Shown: one piece after another, positions 35,511 through 48,476 of the stretch
Position numbering within the stretch: position 1 is the first letter of the stretch
Layout: the number at the start of each line of letters is the position of its first letter
Origin: Chlorocebus sabaeus
Taxonomy: Eukaryota; Chordata; Mammalia; Primates; Cercopithecidae
Assembly: GCF_047675955.1 (NCBI RefSeq)
Contig: NC_132912.1
Coordinates: 20,682,500 to 20,746,499, forward strand
DNA: 64,000 bases
Reading direction: 5' to 3'
Program-made: the position numbers and the translations under genes
Notes under the pieces: generated by a model
Told to the model about the DNA's origin: nothing
The model's database searches: none
What the model saw: only the letters and a program-made list of their open reading frames with translations

Positions 35511-37506
35511 ACTTAGAGATAAGTAGAGTTAAGGCAGGGTAGAAATCCAGGTAGGTCATAGAGTCCTTACACTGGGTAATAATCTCATCTTTTGGGAATT
35601 TAGTTCTTTTAGATTTCTGTGCATTCACAGCTAATTCATAGTTTAAAGAAAAGTATAATTTTTGGGTATATATAAACATTTCTTGTTTCATCAGGAAAAC
35701 AGGTCTTGCACACACTCCTACATTTTAACCTGAAGTGGAAGCCAATTGTTCTTAATAATAGGTTAAAATTTAGTGTAGGGAAGATGATGTATAATTTACT
35801 CCTTGTAGCCTCCTAAATGACCAAGCGTGCTTTAGTAACAAGAACCATTTTCACAAAGGGATAAAAATGACATATGGTACTTTTTCAAGACAAAGAAAGA
35901 GGAATAAATGCTGCCTTGCAGTCTAGTAATTGAAAAATGGCTACATTGCTGCTGCTGCCACTGGAAAAGCTACATCATCTGTCTAAAGTAGAGACCTCTA
36001 TTGTTACGTATTAAAATAGCATTTACTATAAATGGAATTGGTTATAGGCAGTAACTGTTTGTAATCAAACTTTCATAAAGATTTTTGGTCAGTGAACTGA
36101 AAATAACCACAGACGTAGAATGCACGGGATGAGCTCTAAAATGTGTGATCCATCTTGGTCAAAGTTCTCCTTCCTTAGCTTGCATTAGCATCATGGATTG
36201 TAATGTAAATGCAGAATGGTTATCAGTCTATCAGTATGTTCTACAAATAGCTCTGAATACTTTATGGTTTAGAAATACTCTTTCAAGAGAGTGTCATCTG
36301 GAGTAATTTGCTACTATGACAGCAAAGTACTCCCTCCCCCAGGCTGGATGGAGCTAAAATAGGTGGTTTCTCTGTATCAGAACACTAGACTGGGAGGTAA
36401 AAACATTTTAAAGTATCATTAGTCTGCGAGAATGCTTTCTTGCCCTGGCATGTCCATGACCAATCAATCATATAGTATCCCTCGACAAGGAAAAATACAA
36501 TTTTTTTTAATGGTTGTCATAGATGAAGACTTCTTTCCATGACATTTGTGTGTGCCAGCTGAATCAGTCTCATAATTATTTTTGTGAATTTGTTCAAAGA
36601 AAGTTTTAGTTTTATTGGAAAATAAATTTTGTGCATTCTAGGGATATTGATCTTCTAGGAATTGATGGCAGAAAAAAAAAAAGACCCTTCCCAAGATGTC
36701 ATCATTTTAAATGGAAATTCTTGATCTATGATCAAAAAAAAAAGAAAAAGAAATTATTAAAAAAATTTTCTCTTATTTATTAACTTTTGTGGTGTATTAA
36801 ATTGGAGTCCTTTACCCTAATTGCCCATCAGCAACCCTCTCACCCAACACAAGCACACACACATACTCTTTCTCAGCACTATGGTATGGCAGGCACTGGT
36901 CGGGCAATATTAACACCAGTACCCTAGATGAGGAGTCCCTGAGTTTGGAAAGTGAGATCATTTCCCTCCGTTTCCCTGGCCACACTCTTCATTCCGTCTT
37001 TAAAGTATTTAGTAACAGAGGAGTAGTTTGAATATTAACACATCAGTCTGAATTTTGTCCTAAACAAAGCTCAGCATACATCTAAATAAAGGTTGTCACC
37101 AAGAAAAGTATCCCTGCAGAAGGCTTTGCTTCTGCTGTGTGAAGATTTTTGACATTTCTCACTGGGGGCAGCTTTTAAAGCCTTTGGGGCCACACTTGTT
37201 TCAACAGCAGTGATGGGACAGCACAATTTTCCGTGAGTAGCAGATTTTATATTTGAGTACCTTTGTAGTGGAGAACTGTCTTTTGTTTTGGAAAGTACCT
37301 TATAAGGCACATATGGATGGAAAGATGGTCTGTGTTCCACAGCCTGCAACGGTGGGGTTCAAAGTATTTTGACTATTATCTACAGAAAGTAACATGTTTT
37401 ACAACATAATGGAATCTACAACAAAATTTCACCTTACAATGAGCAACACAATTGAATATTCTCTATCTGATTCTTTTTTTTTTTCCAATGCTTGTTTCTA
37501 CCCACA
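35511..37506. other. Non-coding unique sequence
   Basis: About 2 kb with no gene or named repeat. Short A runs lie at 36671-36681 and 36735-36744. The 92-codon minus frame at 37071-37349 has no recognisable domain. Confidence 0.5.
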
Positions 37507-37912
37507 TGCAATACACTGAATATTTGTGTTCCCCTGAAATTCATATGTTGAAGCCTAAATCCCCAATGGGATGGTGTTTGGAAGTAGAATCCTTGGGAGA
37601 TCATTAGGTTATGAAGGTAGAACCCTTATGACGGGACTACTGTCCTTTAAAGAGGGACCTGAGAGAGACAGAGAGAGAGAGAGAGAGAAAACAGGGGAGT
37701 GGGGGAAGGAAACTCCCTAACCCCTTCTGCCATGTGAGCACACAGCAAGAAGAGCTCAGTCTATGAAGGAAGCAGACCCTTGTGAGACATGGAATCTGCC
37801 AGCACCTTGGATGTTGAACTTTCCAGGCTCCTGTACAATGAGAAACAAATTTCTGTTGTTAACAAGCCACCCACTTTAGCACTTTTTTATAGCAGCCCAA
37901 AGGGACTAAGGC
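37507..37912 (+). mobile_element. MLT-type (ERVL-MaLR-like) LTR
   Basis: Begins tgcaatacactgaatatttg, continues aattcatatgttgaagccta and aatgggatggtgtttggaag, and ends atagcagcccaaagggacta ... aggca, the layout of a MaLR-type LTR. A GA microsatellite (37663-37688) has grown inside it. No clear 5-bp duplication. Confidence 0.75.
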
Positions 37913-38446
37913 ATCATGGAGCAAACTTCTCAATCCACTAATTGGTTACTACCTGCAACTTGAAAAGCAATGGTCTAGAAGAAATCAGCAAAGCAAAGAG
38001 AAATCTAATCTGCTGTGAATAAAGAATTGACAGGAATTTGGTGGTGAAAGGAGGAGTGGGGAAAATGAGAAAAAAGACAAGTGGAAACTGAGGAACGTGA
38101 TCAGAGGTTAGATGCTAGAGAAACCAGCCAGGGAGAAATTCTCAGTGACAAAATGCGTGATGACTTCTAAGAGGAGGGTTAATGTTCCCTTTTCAACTAC
38201 CTAGAAACAGTATTATAAGTGACTACCCCATTGCTATAAAATGTTATTAAAATTGTGCTGCATTTACAATTTTGAATTTGTTGCATTTTGGAGACATAGA
38301 ATGGGGCTGTATGTGCATAAGGCAGAAGAAAAAGAACCCGTAAACTTGGCAAGACCATTCAAAGATTGAAATAGTTCAGTCAAGTAAAGCCCAGAGCAGC
38401 AGAGATCACAGAAAACAACCTCTTCCCTCTTCTGATGTTCCTCTGA
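37913..38446. other. Non-coding unique sequence
   Basis: Nothing recognised. Confidence 0.45.
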
Positions 38447-38465
38447 AAAAGAAGGAAGGAAGGAA

Positions 38466-38533
<68 letters not shown>

Positions 38534-38534
38534 A

Positions 38535-38566
<32 letters not shown>

Positions 38567-38745
38567 GAAAGAAAGAGAAAGAAAGAAGAGAAAGAAAGAG
38601 AAAGAAAGAAAGAAAGGAAGGAAGGAAGGAAGGAAGGAAGGAAGGAAGGAAGGAAGGAAGGAAGGAAGGAAGGAAGGAAGGAAGGAAGGAAGGGAGAGAG
38701 AAAGAAAGAAGAAAGAAAAAGAGAAAGGAGAGAAAGAAAGAACAA
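38447..38745 (+). repeat. Second long polypurine tract (GAAA and GGAA)
   Basis: About 300 bp of near-pure purine: short GGAA, then AAAG/GAAA 38466-38616 with GAGAAA interruptions, GGAA 38617-38692, then mixed GAAA. No Alu body adjoins it, unlike the other two tracts. The 121-codon Ser/Phe/Leu minus frame is the repeat read in antisense. Confidence 0.97.
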
Positions 38746-40237
38746 AAAAACCTTCAGAGATATTTCAAGGACACTGATGTTTTAGGACTTGTGGTGTGAA
38801 GACAAGTCTATTTTCTTTGGATCTCCGAGGGTAGAGTGTTTGCAGATAGCATGTGAGTTGCACACCCTTAATTTTATTCAGAGCCAAGTCAAGTGATGGA
38901 GGACAATTACCAAGCTTCATGTTTCTGTTTGGAGGAAAATGTTTCACAGAAAGCACACTATCCGTTGAACTCTGTTACAATGAAAGCATCAAATACAGAG
39001 ACTTAGTTCAAATCCCGGTCTCTGCTTTGCACAGCCCTTCCTGAATACTTCAGAACTTGATGGCCAGCCTGCCTTTGTAAAGATAAATTCTGCAGAGCAG
39101 TCTTTGAGCTCAAATAAACAAATCAACTTTGTCTTCACTTGTGCTAATATAGGTGTCTGACGTTTGGTTTTGATATTTGGTTTCTACATAAGAGTAGAAA
39201 AAAATCTGTTGGAATCAATATTTATTCTTACCACCTCTGACCACTGTGCTGGTTTAACCCATCTAATCGTCTAGTTCCTAAATCAATCTTGACCAAAGTG
39301 AGCTAGAGATCAGTAGGCTTTTATTTACCAGCTGGTGCCAACTGAAACTACTCACTGCTAGTAAATCCAGCATCCAGGAAGGCCAGGGCGAACCCAGATT
39401 GTCTATCTGCCCATCGCACCTTGACCATCAGGTTACTTTTGCTCTTCTGTCCCAGTCTATCTAACAAGAGCTCTGCCTAAATTCTTAGGGAGACTCATCC
39501 AAAACTCCAGTCAGCTTGACTACATCCCTGAGCCCCTGCTTAGCCCCTGGGTCCTCAACTCAGCTACAAGCAGGAATCCTCCCAAATTGCATGGGATCTG
39601 TCCCTTCCCCAGGCCACACACACATCCTCAACTAACACTAACTGATACCCTTCCCAAGAGCCTGGAGTACCAGCTGTCTTATCCCATGCCAGGATCAGAT
39701 CTTCTTCGAGGCCAGCACTGGGGCAGATCAAGTCTGGGCATGATTATTTTAAAGGACACCCTTCCCCACCCCACCACTTTCAACCACAAGCTGGCCCATG
39801 TGACCTTGCTCAATTTTCTTCACTTCACCTCAACCTCCTCTTTTTTTTTTTTTTTTTTCTTTTTCCAGAGCAGGAACTTCATGGAACCTGTTCATGCCTG
39901 AGTTTGCTCAGGGGTAAGAGTTAACATTAGGCCTTCCTTTACCTGCTTTTTGAGAATATAAGAAATACTAGACCTTTTCTATTTCTTTCTCAAGCTTTGG
40001 TAATATCTTCAGAGAAACATTTTTCATGCTCATCGTGTTCTTTCAGAACAAGTCTGTTTACCTAAAGCTTCTACAGTGTGGTGGAAAAATCCAAATCTCT
40101 GACCTCTGGAGAAAGCAGCATCACACCTCACCATAGAGGACAGCCCTTCTGTTGCAAAACCCCACACCCATCGAAAGCCCTTCCAACATTTAGCTTTCTA
40201 ATTGCTCCCTTGACCTTGTCATGGGAGCTACTCAAAG
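38746..40237. other. Non-coding sequence, pyrimidine-rich 39250-39860
   Basis: No gene recognised. 39841-39858 is a run of 18 T that is not followed by an Alu body. The 39260-39840 part may be an old retroelement that I cannot identify. Confidence 0.45.
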
Positions 40238-40582
40238 TTTTTCTTTTTCTTTTTCTTTTTCTTTCTTTTTTTCTTTTTCTTTTTTTTTTTTTTTGAGACA
40301 GAGTCTCACTCTGTTGCCCAGGCTGGAGTGCAGTGACGTGGTCTTGGCTCACTGCAACCTCTGCCTCACAGGTTCAAGCAATTCTCCTGCCTCAGCCTCC
40401 CAAGTAGCTGAGATTACAGGCACCCACTATGACACCCGAATAATTTTTGGATTTTTAGTAGAGATGGGGATTTCACCATGTTGGCCAGGCTGGTCTTGAA
40501 TTCCTGACCTCAGGTGATCTACCCGCCATGGCCTCCCAAAGTGCTGGGATTACAGGTGTGAGCTGAGCCACCGCACCTGGCC
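40238..40582 (-). mobile_element. Alu SINE, antisense, with CT-rich tail
   Basis: The tail complement has become (CTTTTT)n (40238-40294). The body runs from gagacagagtctcactctgt to gccaccgcacctggcc, with a small insertion (gagctgagcc) near the 5' end. Target duplication ctcaaag at 40231-40237 and 40582-40588. Confidence 0.95.
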
Positions 40583-40784
40583 TCAAAGATATTTTTAGTT
40601 TTATCACTTTATTGTACATTGTTTGCTTTAAAGAATAGATATTTATTTTTATGCTAATATGAAACAACACATATAAAGGAACATAGCATAAGATGTTTGG
40701 TCAACACTGCAAATCAAAGCAAGTGGGATCCTCTCCGTCACATAATTTACATTCTTCTATTGTAAGTACCACTTATTCACGTGC

Positions 40785-41090
40785 TTTTTTTTTTTTTTTT
40801 TAATTGAGACAGAGTCTCTCTCTGTCACCCAGGCTGGAGTGCAGTGGTGCGATCTCGGCCTACTGCAACCTCCACCACCCAGGTTCAAGCAATTCTCGTG
40901 CCTCAGCCTCCCGAGTAGCTGAGACCACAGGTGCATGCCACCATACACAGCTAATTTTTTGTGTGTTTTTAATAGAGATGAGGTTTCACCATGTTGGGCA
41001 GGCTGGTCTTGAACTCCTGACCTCAGGGGATCTGGCCACCTCATCCTCCCAAAGTACTGGGATTACAGGCGTAAGCCACCATACCCAGCC
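40785..41090 (-). mobile_element. AluS-type SINE, antisense
   Basis: T run 40785-40801, body from gagacagagtctctctctgt to gtaagccaccatacccagcc. Target duplication tattcacgtgctt / tattcacatgctt at 40774-40786 and 41091-41103. Confidence 0.95.
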
Positions 41091-41103
41091 TATTCACATG
41101 CTT

Positions 41104-41452
41104 CTTCACCCTTATATTCTATATATCTTTTTTAAATGTAAGTATTTTTAGATTAATTTTAGTCTAACATTTAGTACCTCTAATAGTCTTGAAGATTATT
41201 GATAAGGCCTTGGAATAATACTATACAATAGGACATGATGACTGTCTCTCACCCATGTTACCACCTCACAGAGACTCAGATGTGAGAGAGCCAAATGTTG
41301 ACAGAGGAATTGCTTCAGAATCACTGATCTGTCCAAATTTCAGGCCCCACAGACATGGAGGCATCCAGGACACCCTTTTTCTTCACAAAACCTTCTCACC
41401 AATTTTCTAAGGAGGCAATAATTCTGTTTGTGTTTGAAGGCAGAACTGTTTC
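41104..41452. other. Non-coding unique sequence
   Basis: Nothing recognised apart from AT-rich text after the Alu. Confidence 0.4.
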
Positions 41453-41867
41453 TGTAGTTTAGATGTTTGTCTCCTCCAAATCTGGTGCTGAAATTGGATT
41501 CCCAAAGTTGGAAGTGGTGCCTAGTAGGAGGTGTTTGAGTCAGGGGGGTGGATCCCTCATGAATGACTTGGTGTTATCCCTGTGTTAAGTAGTGTGTTCT
41601 CTGTCTATAGTTCAGGCATGATCTGATTGTTTAAAAAGAGCCTGCCTGGCACCTCCTTCCCTTCTAACTCTCTCTCTTGGCATGTGACCTACGTGCTCCC
41701 TTTTCACCTTCTGCCATGAATGGAAGCTCCCTGAAGCCCTCATCAGAAGCAGATACTGGCACCATGCTTCTTGTGCAGCCTGCAAAACCGTGAGCCAAAT
41801 AAACCTCTCTTCTTTGTAAATTACCCAGCCTCAGGTATTCCTTTATAGAGACATAAGACAGACTACG
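41453..41867 (+). mobile_element. MST-type (ERVL-MaLR) solo LTR
   Basis: Begins tgtagtttagatgtttgtct and includes gtggatccctcatgaatgac, gtttaaaaagagcctgcctg, gaagcagatactggcaccat, ccgtgagccaaataaacctc (AATAAA) and cagcctcaggtattccttta, the MST consensus order. No internal region follows. Confidence 0.88.
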
Positions 41868-42016
41868 TGGCTGTAAATACTAATTTCTAACTCAATAAGG
41901 AAAGGGAACATCACTGACCTTTTTAAAATTTCTTCTCTAAATGGAGAAGAAAGTTAAAGAGCATCTGTAATAGTAAAAGATATACTTTTCTAAAAACTCT
42001 GTACCTAATTAAAGAG

Positions 42017-42340
42017 AGTCAGGCACGGTGGCTCATGCCTGTAATCTCAGCACTTTGGAAGCCGAGGTGGAAGTATTGCTTGAGGCCAGGAATTGAAGAC
42101 CAGACTAGGCAACATGGCGAAATCTCACCTCTACAGGAAAGTTTTTAAATCCTGAGTAGCTGGGACAGCAGGTATGTGCTACATAGTGGTGCAATGCCTG
42201 AAGTCCCAGCTGCTCAGGAGGCTGAGGTGGGAGGACAGCTCAAGTCCAGAAGGTCAAGGCTGCTCTTAGCCATGATTGTACCACTGTGCTCCAGCCCGGG
42301 CCAAGACCTTTTCTCAAAAAAAAAAAAAAAAAAAAAAAAA
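42017..42340 (+). mobile_element. AluJ-type SINE with an inverted patch
   Basis: Left arm from gtcaggcacggtggctcatg, right arm ending ccactgtgctccagcccggg and a long A tail (42317-42340). Between the arms, 42151-42179 is an inverted copy of 42191-42218, replacing the expected ttagccaggca linker sequence. See findings. Confidence 0.93.
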
Positions 42341-43675
42341 GAGGTACATGACTGTCATTGTCACTTTAGTTTTCTTCCAAAAGAGCATAATCACTCTCAC
42401 ATATATTTTTGTTGGAGCCCCTGCTGTTTGAGGCCACTCACTATGCCAGATTAGTTTGGGTGGCAGCATTAGTGGAAGTGCAAATAATTAGTCAAGAATC
42501 GACAAGTGGCACGATCTATTTTGCTAACGCTGACTGCAATTCATCTGTCAAAGCCATTGCACTTTTCCAATGTGTGTGCTATTAACTTTGTCACAGGAAA
42601 ATTAGTCTAAATGATTTCTAGAATTATTTCTGAATTTTAAGAACAGGCAACAGAATTGTATATACATGTAAGTTGACTTCTTGGAATTCTACGCAGGATT
42701 CTAAAAGCATCACAGATTGAGAGTTTGTTTTCTCCCACTTTCCTAGTTGAGAAAAATTTGCACATCAGGAAGGGCTGATCTCAAATAACAAAGCAGGAGA
42801 CAGTAACCCAAGGAGGAGAATCTGGCCCCACCTGCCCTTTCTCTAGAAATGAAGGTATCTACACTAAGATTTCTTCATTGCTGTCAGGACAGAGAGAAGC
42901 AGAGGGTTCAAAGGTGTAAGAGCTTCTTCCTCTATTCAGAAAAAAAAAAAACTGTAGCAAGATGCAGGTGAAAATTACTATACAGAGAGATTTTTCAAAA
43001 TTTCAAATAGTACGGCTGGCTGCACAGAAGGTTCCCACAAGGTTACGTCTACCTTGATGAATTCACTACACCCCAAGGTCTGGTCTCAAGCTGGCAAGTT
43101 AAGAAACTTGATTTCACTGAGTACACTGGAAGTAGCTCTGTCACCCCTCAAAGGCATCACTTGCCTTAATCAAGTTGCAGAGACCAAATGCCTGCTTATG
43201 GTGATATAATGAGAGGCAAGCATATGGGAAGTCAAGTTATTAGAGGGTTTCATGGTGTGCGTGGAAGCAGAACACAGGAGTGAGATGATATGAAAATGAA
43301 TCTCCCAGTGCAAGGTGCTTCAGGCCCTCTCGCCAGCCACAGGACTATCTCTGCTGATGGAACCATAATGTCAATTTATTGTACCGAAGCTTCCTTCTCC
43401 CTGGATAGTATTTGGATGTCTCAGCATTGACTTGAGGGATACTTTCTTTTGTCTCTGCTTTCATTATAGATCAATTCCTTTGGCTTATGCACTTAGGGAT
43501 AGTAACTTGGCTCTGCTCCTTCACAACCACAGCAAGCAGCCCTACCTGCTGCATTTGACTCCCAAGTCCTCGAGATGGTTGTGTAGTGTATGCCTTACGT
43601 GTGTGCAGGGTTTACTTGCTGTAGTTCCTATGTGCTCACAGCAGCAATTATGTCAACTGATAAACCTATGAACGG
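42341..43675. other. Repeat-poor non-coding sequence
   Basis: About 1.3 kb without a named repeat. The short plus-strand frame at 43432-43671 shows no domain. Nothing further can be supported. Confidence 0.5.
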
Positions 43676-43972
43676 GGCTGGGCATGGTGGCTCACACCTG
43701 TAATCCCAACACTTTGGGAAGCCGAGGCAGACAGATCACCTGAGGTCACGGGTTGGAGACCGGGCTGGCCAACATGGTGAAACCCCATCTCTACTAAAAA
43801 CACAAATATTAGCTGGGCATGGTGGGCACCTGTAATCTCAGCTACTCAGGAGGCTGAGGCAGGAGAATTGCTTGAACACAGAAAGCAGAGGTTGCAGTGA
43901 GCCAAGATCGCACCACTGCACTCCAGCCTGGGTGATGAGAGCAAAACTCCATATCAAAAATAATTAAATAAG
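43676..43972 (+). mobile_element. AluS-type SINE
   Basis: Full body from ggctgggcatggtggctcac to an AATT-rich tail. Target duplication taaacctatgaacgg / taacctatgaatgg at 43661-43675 and 43972-43985. Confidence 0.95.
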
Positions 43973-43985
43973 TAACCTATGAATG

Positions 43986-44870
43986 GATCATTAGTGAGCA
44001 CCTACTGTGTGCCTGAAACTTACACAAAATGATGTACACAGGAAAGGTATGTATTCCCAGCCCCCAAATACTTTTGTCTGTTGGTGAAGGGCAAACTACC
44101 ACATGTTAAAAAAATAAAAATGGAAAAAACCATAGACGGTAGCATAAAACCTCATAAGTGCAACACGAGTTTTTAGAAATGGAGGAATCAAGTTAAAGCC
44201 AAAGTGACTTTAGGAAGAAAGGAGGATTGAGCTAGATTTTGAATGGTAGGTAGGAGAAAGAATCAGATGTGATTTTCCAGTCTGAAAAAGCCAGAAAGGC
44301 TTGTTCAATGTAAAGTCGGATCCTTAAATTAGGAATAATAAACAAAGGAAGTGAGATGGAAATTATTGCCAAGTCTGGGGAGTATTGGAACATAGTAGGT
44401 ACTCAAAACAGCATGCTGAGTAAGTGAGTGAAGTTAGGTGGGACCACAGTGAGAAATAAGATTCATTTAGTGGTATGGGAAAGAGTAGACATCTTGAAAG
44501 TGAGGAGGAGCCATATAGATGTGATACCTTATCCGAGATATGAAATATACCAGAGATTCCCATAGAATAATTAATTTCTGAGTTCATTTTTTTCTCAATT
44601 AAAGGCTAAGCACTTTTATAGTGGTGTAATTCTACCTGTAGAAGTTCTGTTCAAAACACACGTGTTGAACAGGAAATTTCCCAGACAAATGGCATGCAAT
44701 GAACCAAGTAGATAGTCCTGCATGATAACCATTTGCCTGTACCATTGTCTATTCATTCCTTCTTTCGAAATTCAAAAGCTTTTTCCAGCATTCACCTTTT
44801 TAGGAGAGGGAGGCCCATTTATTCTCATTTTCTTCCCATTCTCTTTTCTCCTCTTTCTCTATTTCTTATT
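43986..44870. other. Non-coding sequence with L2-like start
   Basis: 43988-44040 (ttagtgagcacctactgtgt gcc) resembles an antisense L2 or MIR end. 44291-44335 has a 45-bp relative at 47555-47599. No gene recognised. Confidence 0.45.
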
Positions 44871-45755
44871 CATTTATCCATTCCACAAATATTTAATGCC
44901 TATTATTTGTCAAACATGTGCTAAGAACAACATATGTCTGGATTTTTCTTAAAAACTGATGTGATGCCTATCTCATGGACAAAATAGAGAGAAGTCAGTA
45001 AACAAGAACTACCCAGCAGCAAAACTGCAGAGCGGATGTGAAATAAAGGAATGAGATGCAGTGGTAGAGAATAACAGAAGGGAAAACATACCCAGACACA
45101 GCAGCCAGACACGGAGGCTACGACCTGAATGATAGGAAGGAGTCAGCTGTGTGCGTGTATGTACATGAATGTGTATCTGTGTGTGCCAGTGTATGTGAGT
45201 GTGCATCTGTGTGTGTGAGTTGCATGTGTGTGAGTTGCATGTGTGAGTGTGCACGAGTGTGAGTGTGCACTGGCAGGGAGCGGGTGACAGAAGCCTGGTG
45301 CTCCAAGCAGGAGTGGTATGCGGGAAGACCTCGAGACAGAGACCTTCTCAGCACGTTCGCAGACCCTGGTAAGAAAGCAATTGCCCAGTGTATGTGGGGT
45401 TGAGGAATGGGGGGAGCATGGAGATAGATGAGTTGGGTGTGGTTCACAAGGCACGGCTCACGAAGCACTTTCTAGGCTAAGTAGACTTTGGATTTTCAAA
45501 GAGTAAATAGGATGGCGATAGATTCATGCAACAGTGCCCTGGTTTCCAGATGGAGACTAGGTTTGAAGGATGCAACGTACCAACGCTAGAGCTGTAGGTA
45601 GAAATGCAGTCACCCTGGTAGAGCCGTTGGTGGCTTAAACTGGAGAGACGTAGTTCTGGAGAAGTGAGTGGATTTCAGACATATTTCAGATATAGAAAGA
45701 CAGGATTTGTTGATGGACTGGAGTTCAGGAGGAGGGAAAATGAGAAAACAAAAAT
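44871..45755 (-). mobile_element. L2 fossil, antisense, interrupted by TG repeat
   Basis: ttatccattccacaaatatt and taatgcctattatttgtcaa mark the L2 3' end. 45590-45720 (gaaatgcagtcaccctggta, gtggatttcagacatatttc, gacaggatttgttgatggac) follow internal L2. The TG-rich block 45143-45275 sits in the middle. Confidence 0.65.
45143..45275 (+). repeat. TG-rich imperfect minisatellite
   Basis: About 130 bp of degenerate (TG)n. A 15-bp unit gtgtgagttgcatgt occurs twice in tandem near 45213-45243, and gagtgtgcac occurs twice near 45245-45270. On the minus strand it yields His/Thr-rich chance frames. Confidence 0.9.
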
Positions 45756-45992
45756 GTCTGCTTCTCTCTCTCCCATCTCCCTATTCCACAATCTATTCAT
45801 GATTTTTTTAATTCATGGTGTCATTTTCCCATCTCAGGTTAAAGGAGAGTTTAACAGCAGTAAATCCCAAACAAAAGCATTTTGATTTTAGACAGTGCTA
45901 CACATAAGAAGTAGATATACCTCAAATACAATTCTCAAACGACGCTTTTAGTTGTATGAGAAAGAAAAGCAGTAAATACTAGCATAATCAAA

Positions 45993-46384
45993 TGAAATGG
46001 TTTGGCTCTGTGTCCGCACCCAAACCTCATCTCAAATTGTAATCCCCACATGTCGGAGGAGGGGCCTGGTGGGAGGTGATTGAATCATGGGAGCAAACTT
46101 CCCCCTTGCTGTTCTCATGGCAGTGAGTGAGTTCTCACAAGATCTGGTCGTTTAAAAGTGTGTGGCACCTCCCTCTTCATGCTTCCTCTCCTGTTCTGCC
46201 ATGGTAAGATGTGTTTGCTTCCCATTCTTTTTCTGCCATGATTGTAAGTTTCCTGAGGCCTCCCAGTCATGCTTCCTGTTAAGCCAATTAAACCAATTAA
46301 CTGTGAGTCAATTAAACCTCTTTTCTTCATACATTACCCAGTCTCAGGTAGTTCTTTATAGCAGTGTGAGAACAGGCTAATACA
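45993..46384 (+). mobile_element. MST/THE1-type (ERVL-MaLR) solo LTR
   Basis: Starts tgaaatggtttggctctgtg, with gattgaatcatgggagcaaa, gtgagttctcacaagatctg, tctgccatgattgtaagttt, and ends gtgtgagaacaggctaatac a. An extra local repeat, ccaattaaacc / caattaaacc, lies at 46284-46320. Flanks tcaaa and cccaa match only in part. Confidence 0.88.
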
Positions 46385-46822
46385 CCCAACCTTTGTCATC
46401 AAACAGGAAACCATTATCTGCCATTGAAACTGCTAAAGACACCACAGTCAAAGTTACAACCTCTATCCACTGGCGATTTAATTAATGTGAAAGACTTACT
46501 CATATGAACCAGTGTCATGTTGAAGTCCCCACACACACCCCTCCTATAAAGTAGAAGTTTGGTCACTATATCCCCTGATAGCAATATTTATTGTATGTGG
46601 CTGCGCAAATAGGGGAACAGACAGCGAGACAGCACGTGCCCTGAGTGCAGAAACCATATTACAGGACCGGAAGTCCTGGCCCAGTCTCTCCCACACCAAA
46701 TTCAGTCCCCAAATATGCCTTCCTCTGTCTCCAAGCTGCAGGGCATGGCACAAAGTAGAAACAAGAAAAGTCCCACTTTTGAATACATAGCCAGGTATGT
46801 TGGTAGAAAAAGAGCATATTTT
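46385..46822. other. Non-coding unique sequence
   Basis: No named repeat or gene recognised. Confidence 0.45.
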
Positions 46823-47417
<595 letters not shown>

Positions 47418-47428
47418 GAGCGTATTTT

Positions 47429-48117
47429 TAAAAATGTTCCCTCAAAATCACTTTTCAAAACAGGCTTTTCCCCTTGAATGTAAATGTAGCAAGTTGAAAA
47501 ATTAAGTCTGTAGGTTCCTTCATCTCCTGAGTCCTTGCCTTAATGTGGCCAATACCAGAAAGGGTTGTTCCATTTAAAGTCTGATCATCAAATTAGAAGT
47601 GACTTAAAGGAACTAATTGCTCATGGGAGATTTGTTCTTTTCAAAGCAGTAGAACACAGAGCTCTGTAACATCCTGTGTTCTAAATTATAATTATGGCCA
47701 AAATACGTCCTGATCCAAGCACAAAAATCCTTCTCATATTTTGTAGTTATTAATTAGAAGTGTCTGACCTAATGTAATTTGATTCACAAATGTTAGTAAT
47801 GCAAGCAAAACTCTTGTTTTTAGAAATTGGGTTTTTTTGGTTTGTGTGGCTGATTTCTCATTTTTAGTTACCTCTGCGGGGTTGTTGCTGTTAAGTAGTG
47901 CATTGGTTGCATGACAAATGTATTTTAGAGATCTGTCTTCTGTTCTGGAACCGTATTTGTCTGGGGGAAAAATGTCAGAAATTAAGAGTCTGAATCCTGT
48001 GTCTGAACAGCACATCTGCGTCATGCCTTTGTCAAGCAAACAGAGACAACAGTTTTATCCTGGTTTGACTTTCAGTCTAAACAGGCTCCGCATCCAGGAA
48101 TAGAGTAGAAAGAGGCG
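47429..48117. other. Non-coding unique sequence
   Basis: Only the 45-bp relative of 44291-44335 (at 47555-47599) is noted. The 101-codon minus frame at 47734-48039 has no recognised domain. Confidence 0.45.
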
Positions 48118-48476
48118 GGTTACGGATTGAATTGTGCCACCCCAAGATTCATACATTGAAGTCCAAACCCACAGTATCCCAGAATGTGATTTTATTTGAA
48201 AATAGGGTCATTTCAGATGACACTATTTCAGGTAAGATGAAGTCATCCTGAAATAGGGCGGGCCCAGTCCCATATGACTGGTGTCCTTATGAAAGAGCAC
48301 CAGGGGAACAGACAGACACACATGGCAGGGAGAACACCGTGCCAAGATCAGAGTTATGCAGCCACCAGCCAAGGACCTACCAGAAGCTTGGAGAGAGGCC
48401 TGGGACAGACGCTGCCCTAGGGCCTTCAGAGGGAGGAGGTGGCACTTTGCCACAGCAGCTCTAAAAGACTAATGCA
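48118..48476 (+). mobile_element. MLT-type (ERVL-MaLR-like) LTR
   Basis: ggttacggattgaattgtgc, attcatacattgaagtccaa, cagaatgtgattttatttga, catatgactggtgtccttat, ending agactaatgca, the same family as 59080-59442. It contains a perfect 10-bp inverted repeat (48223-48232 with 48247-48256). Confidence 0.75.

Noticed and set aside
38380..38745. 121-codon Ser/Phe/Leu minus frame
   Set aside because: Antisense of the GAAA/GGAA tract.
39841..39858. T run as an antisense Alu tail
   Set aside because: No Alu body follows.
45009..45468. His/Thr-rich minus frames of 81-116 codons
   Set aside because: Produced by the TG-rich minisatellite.
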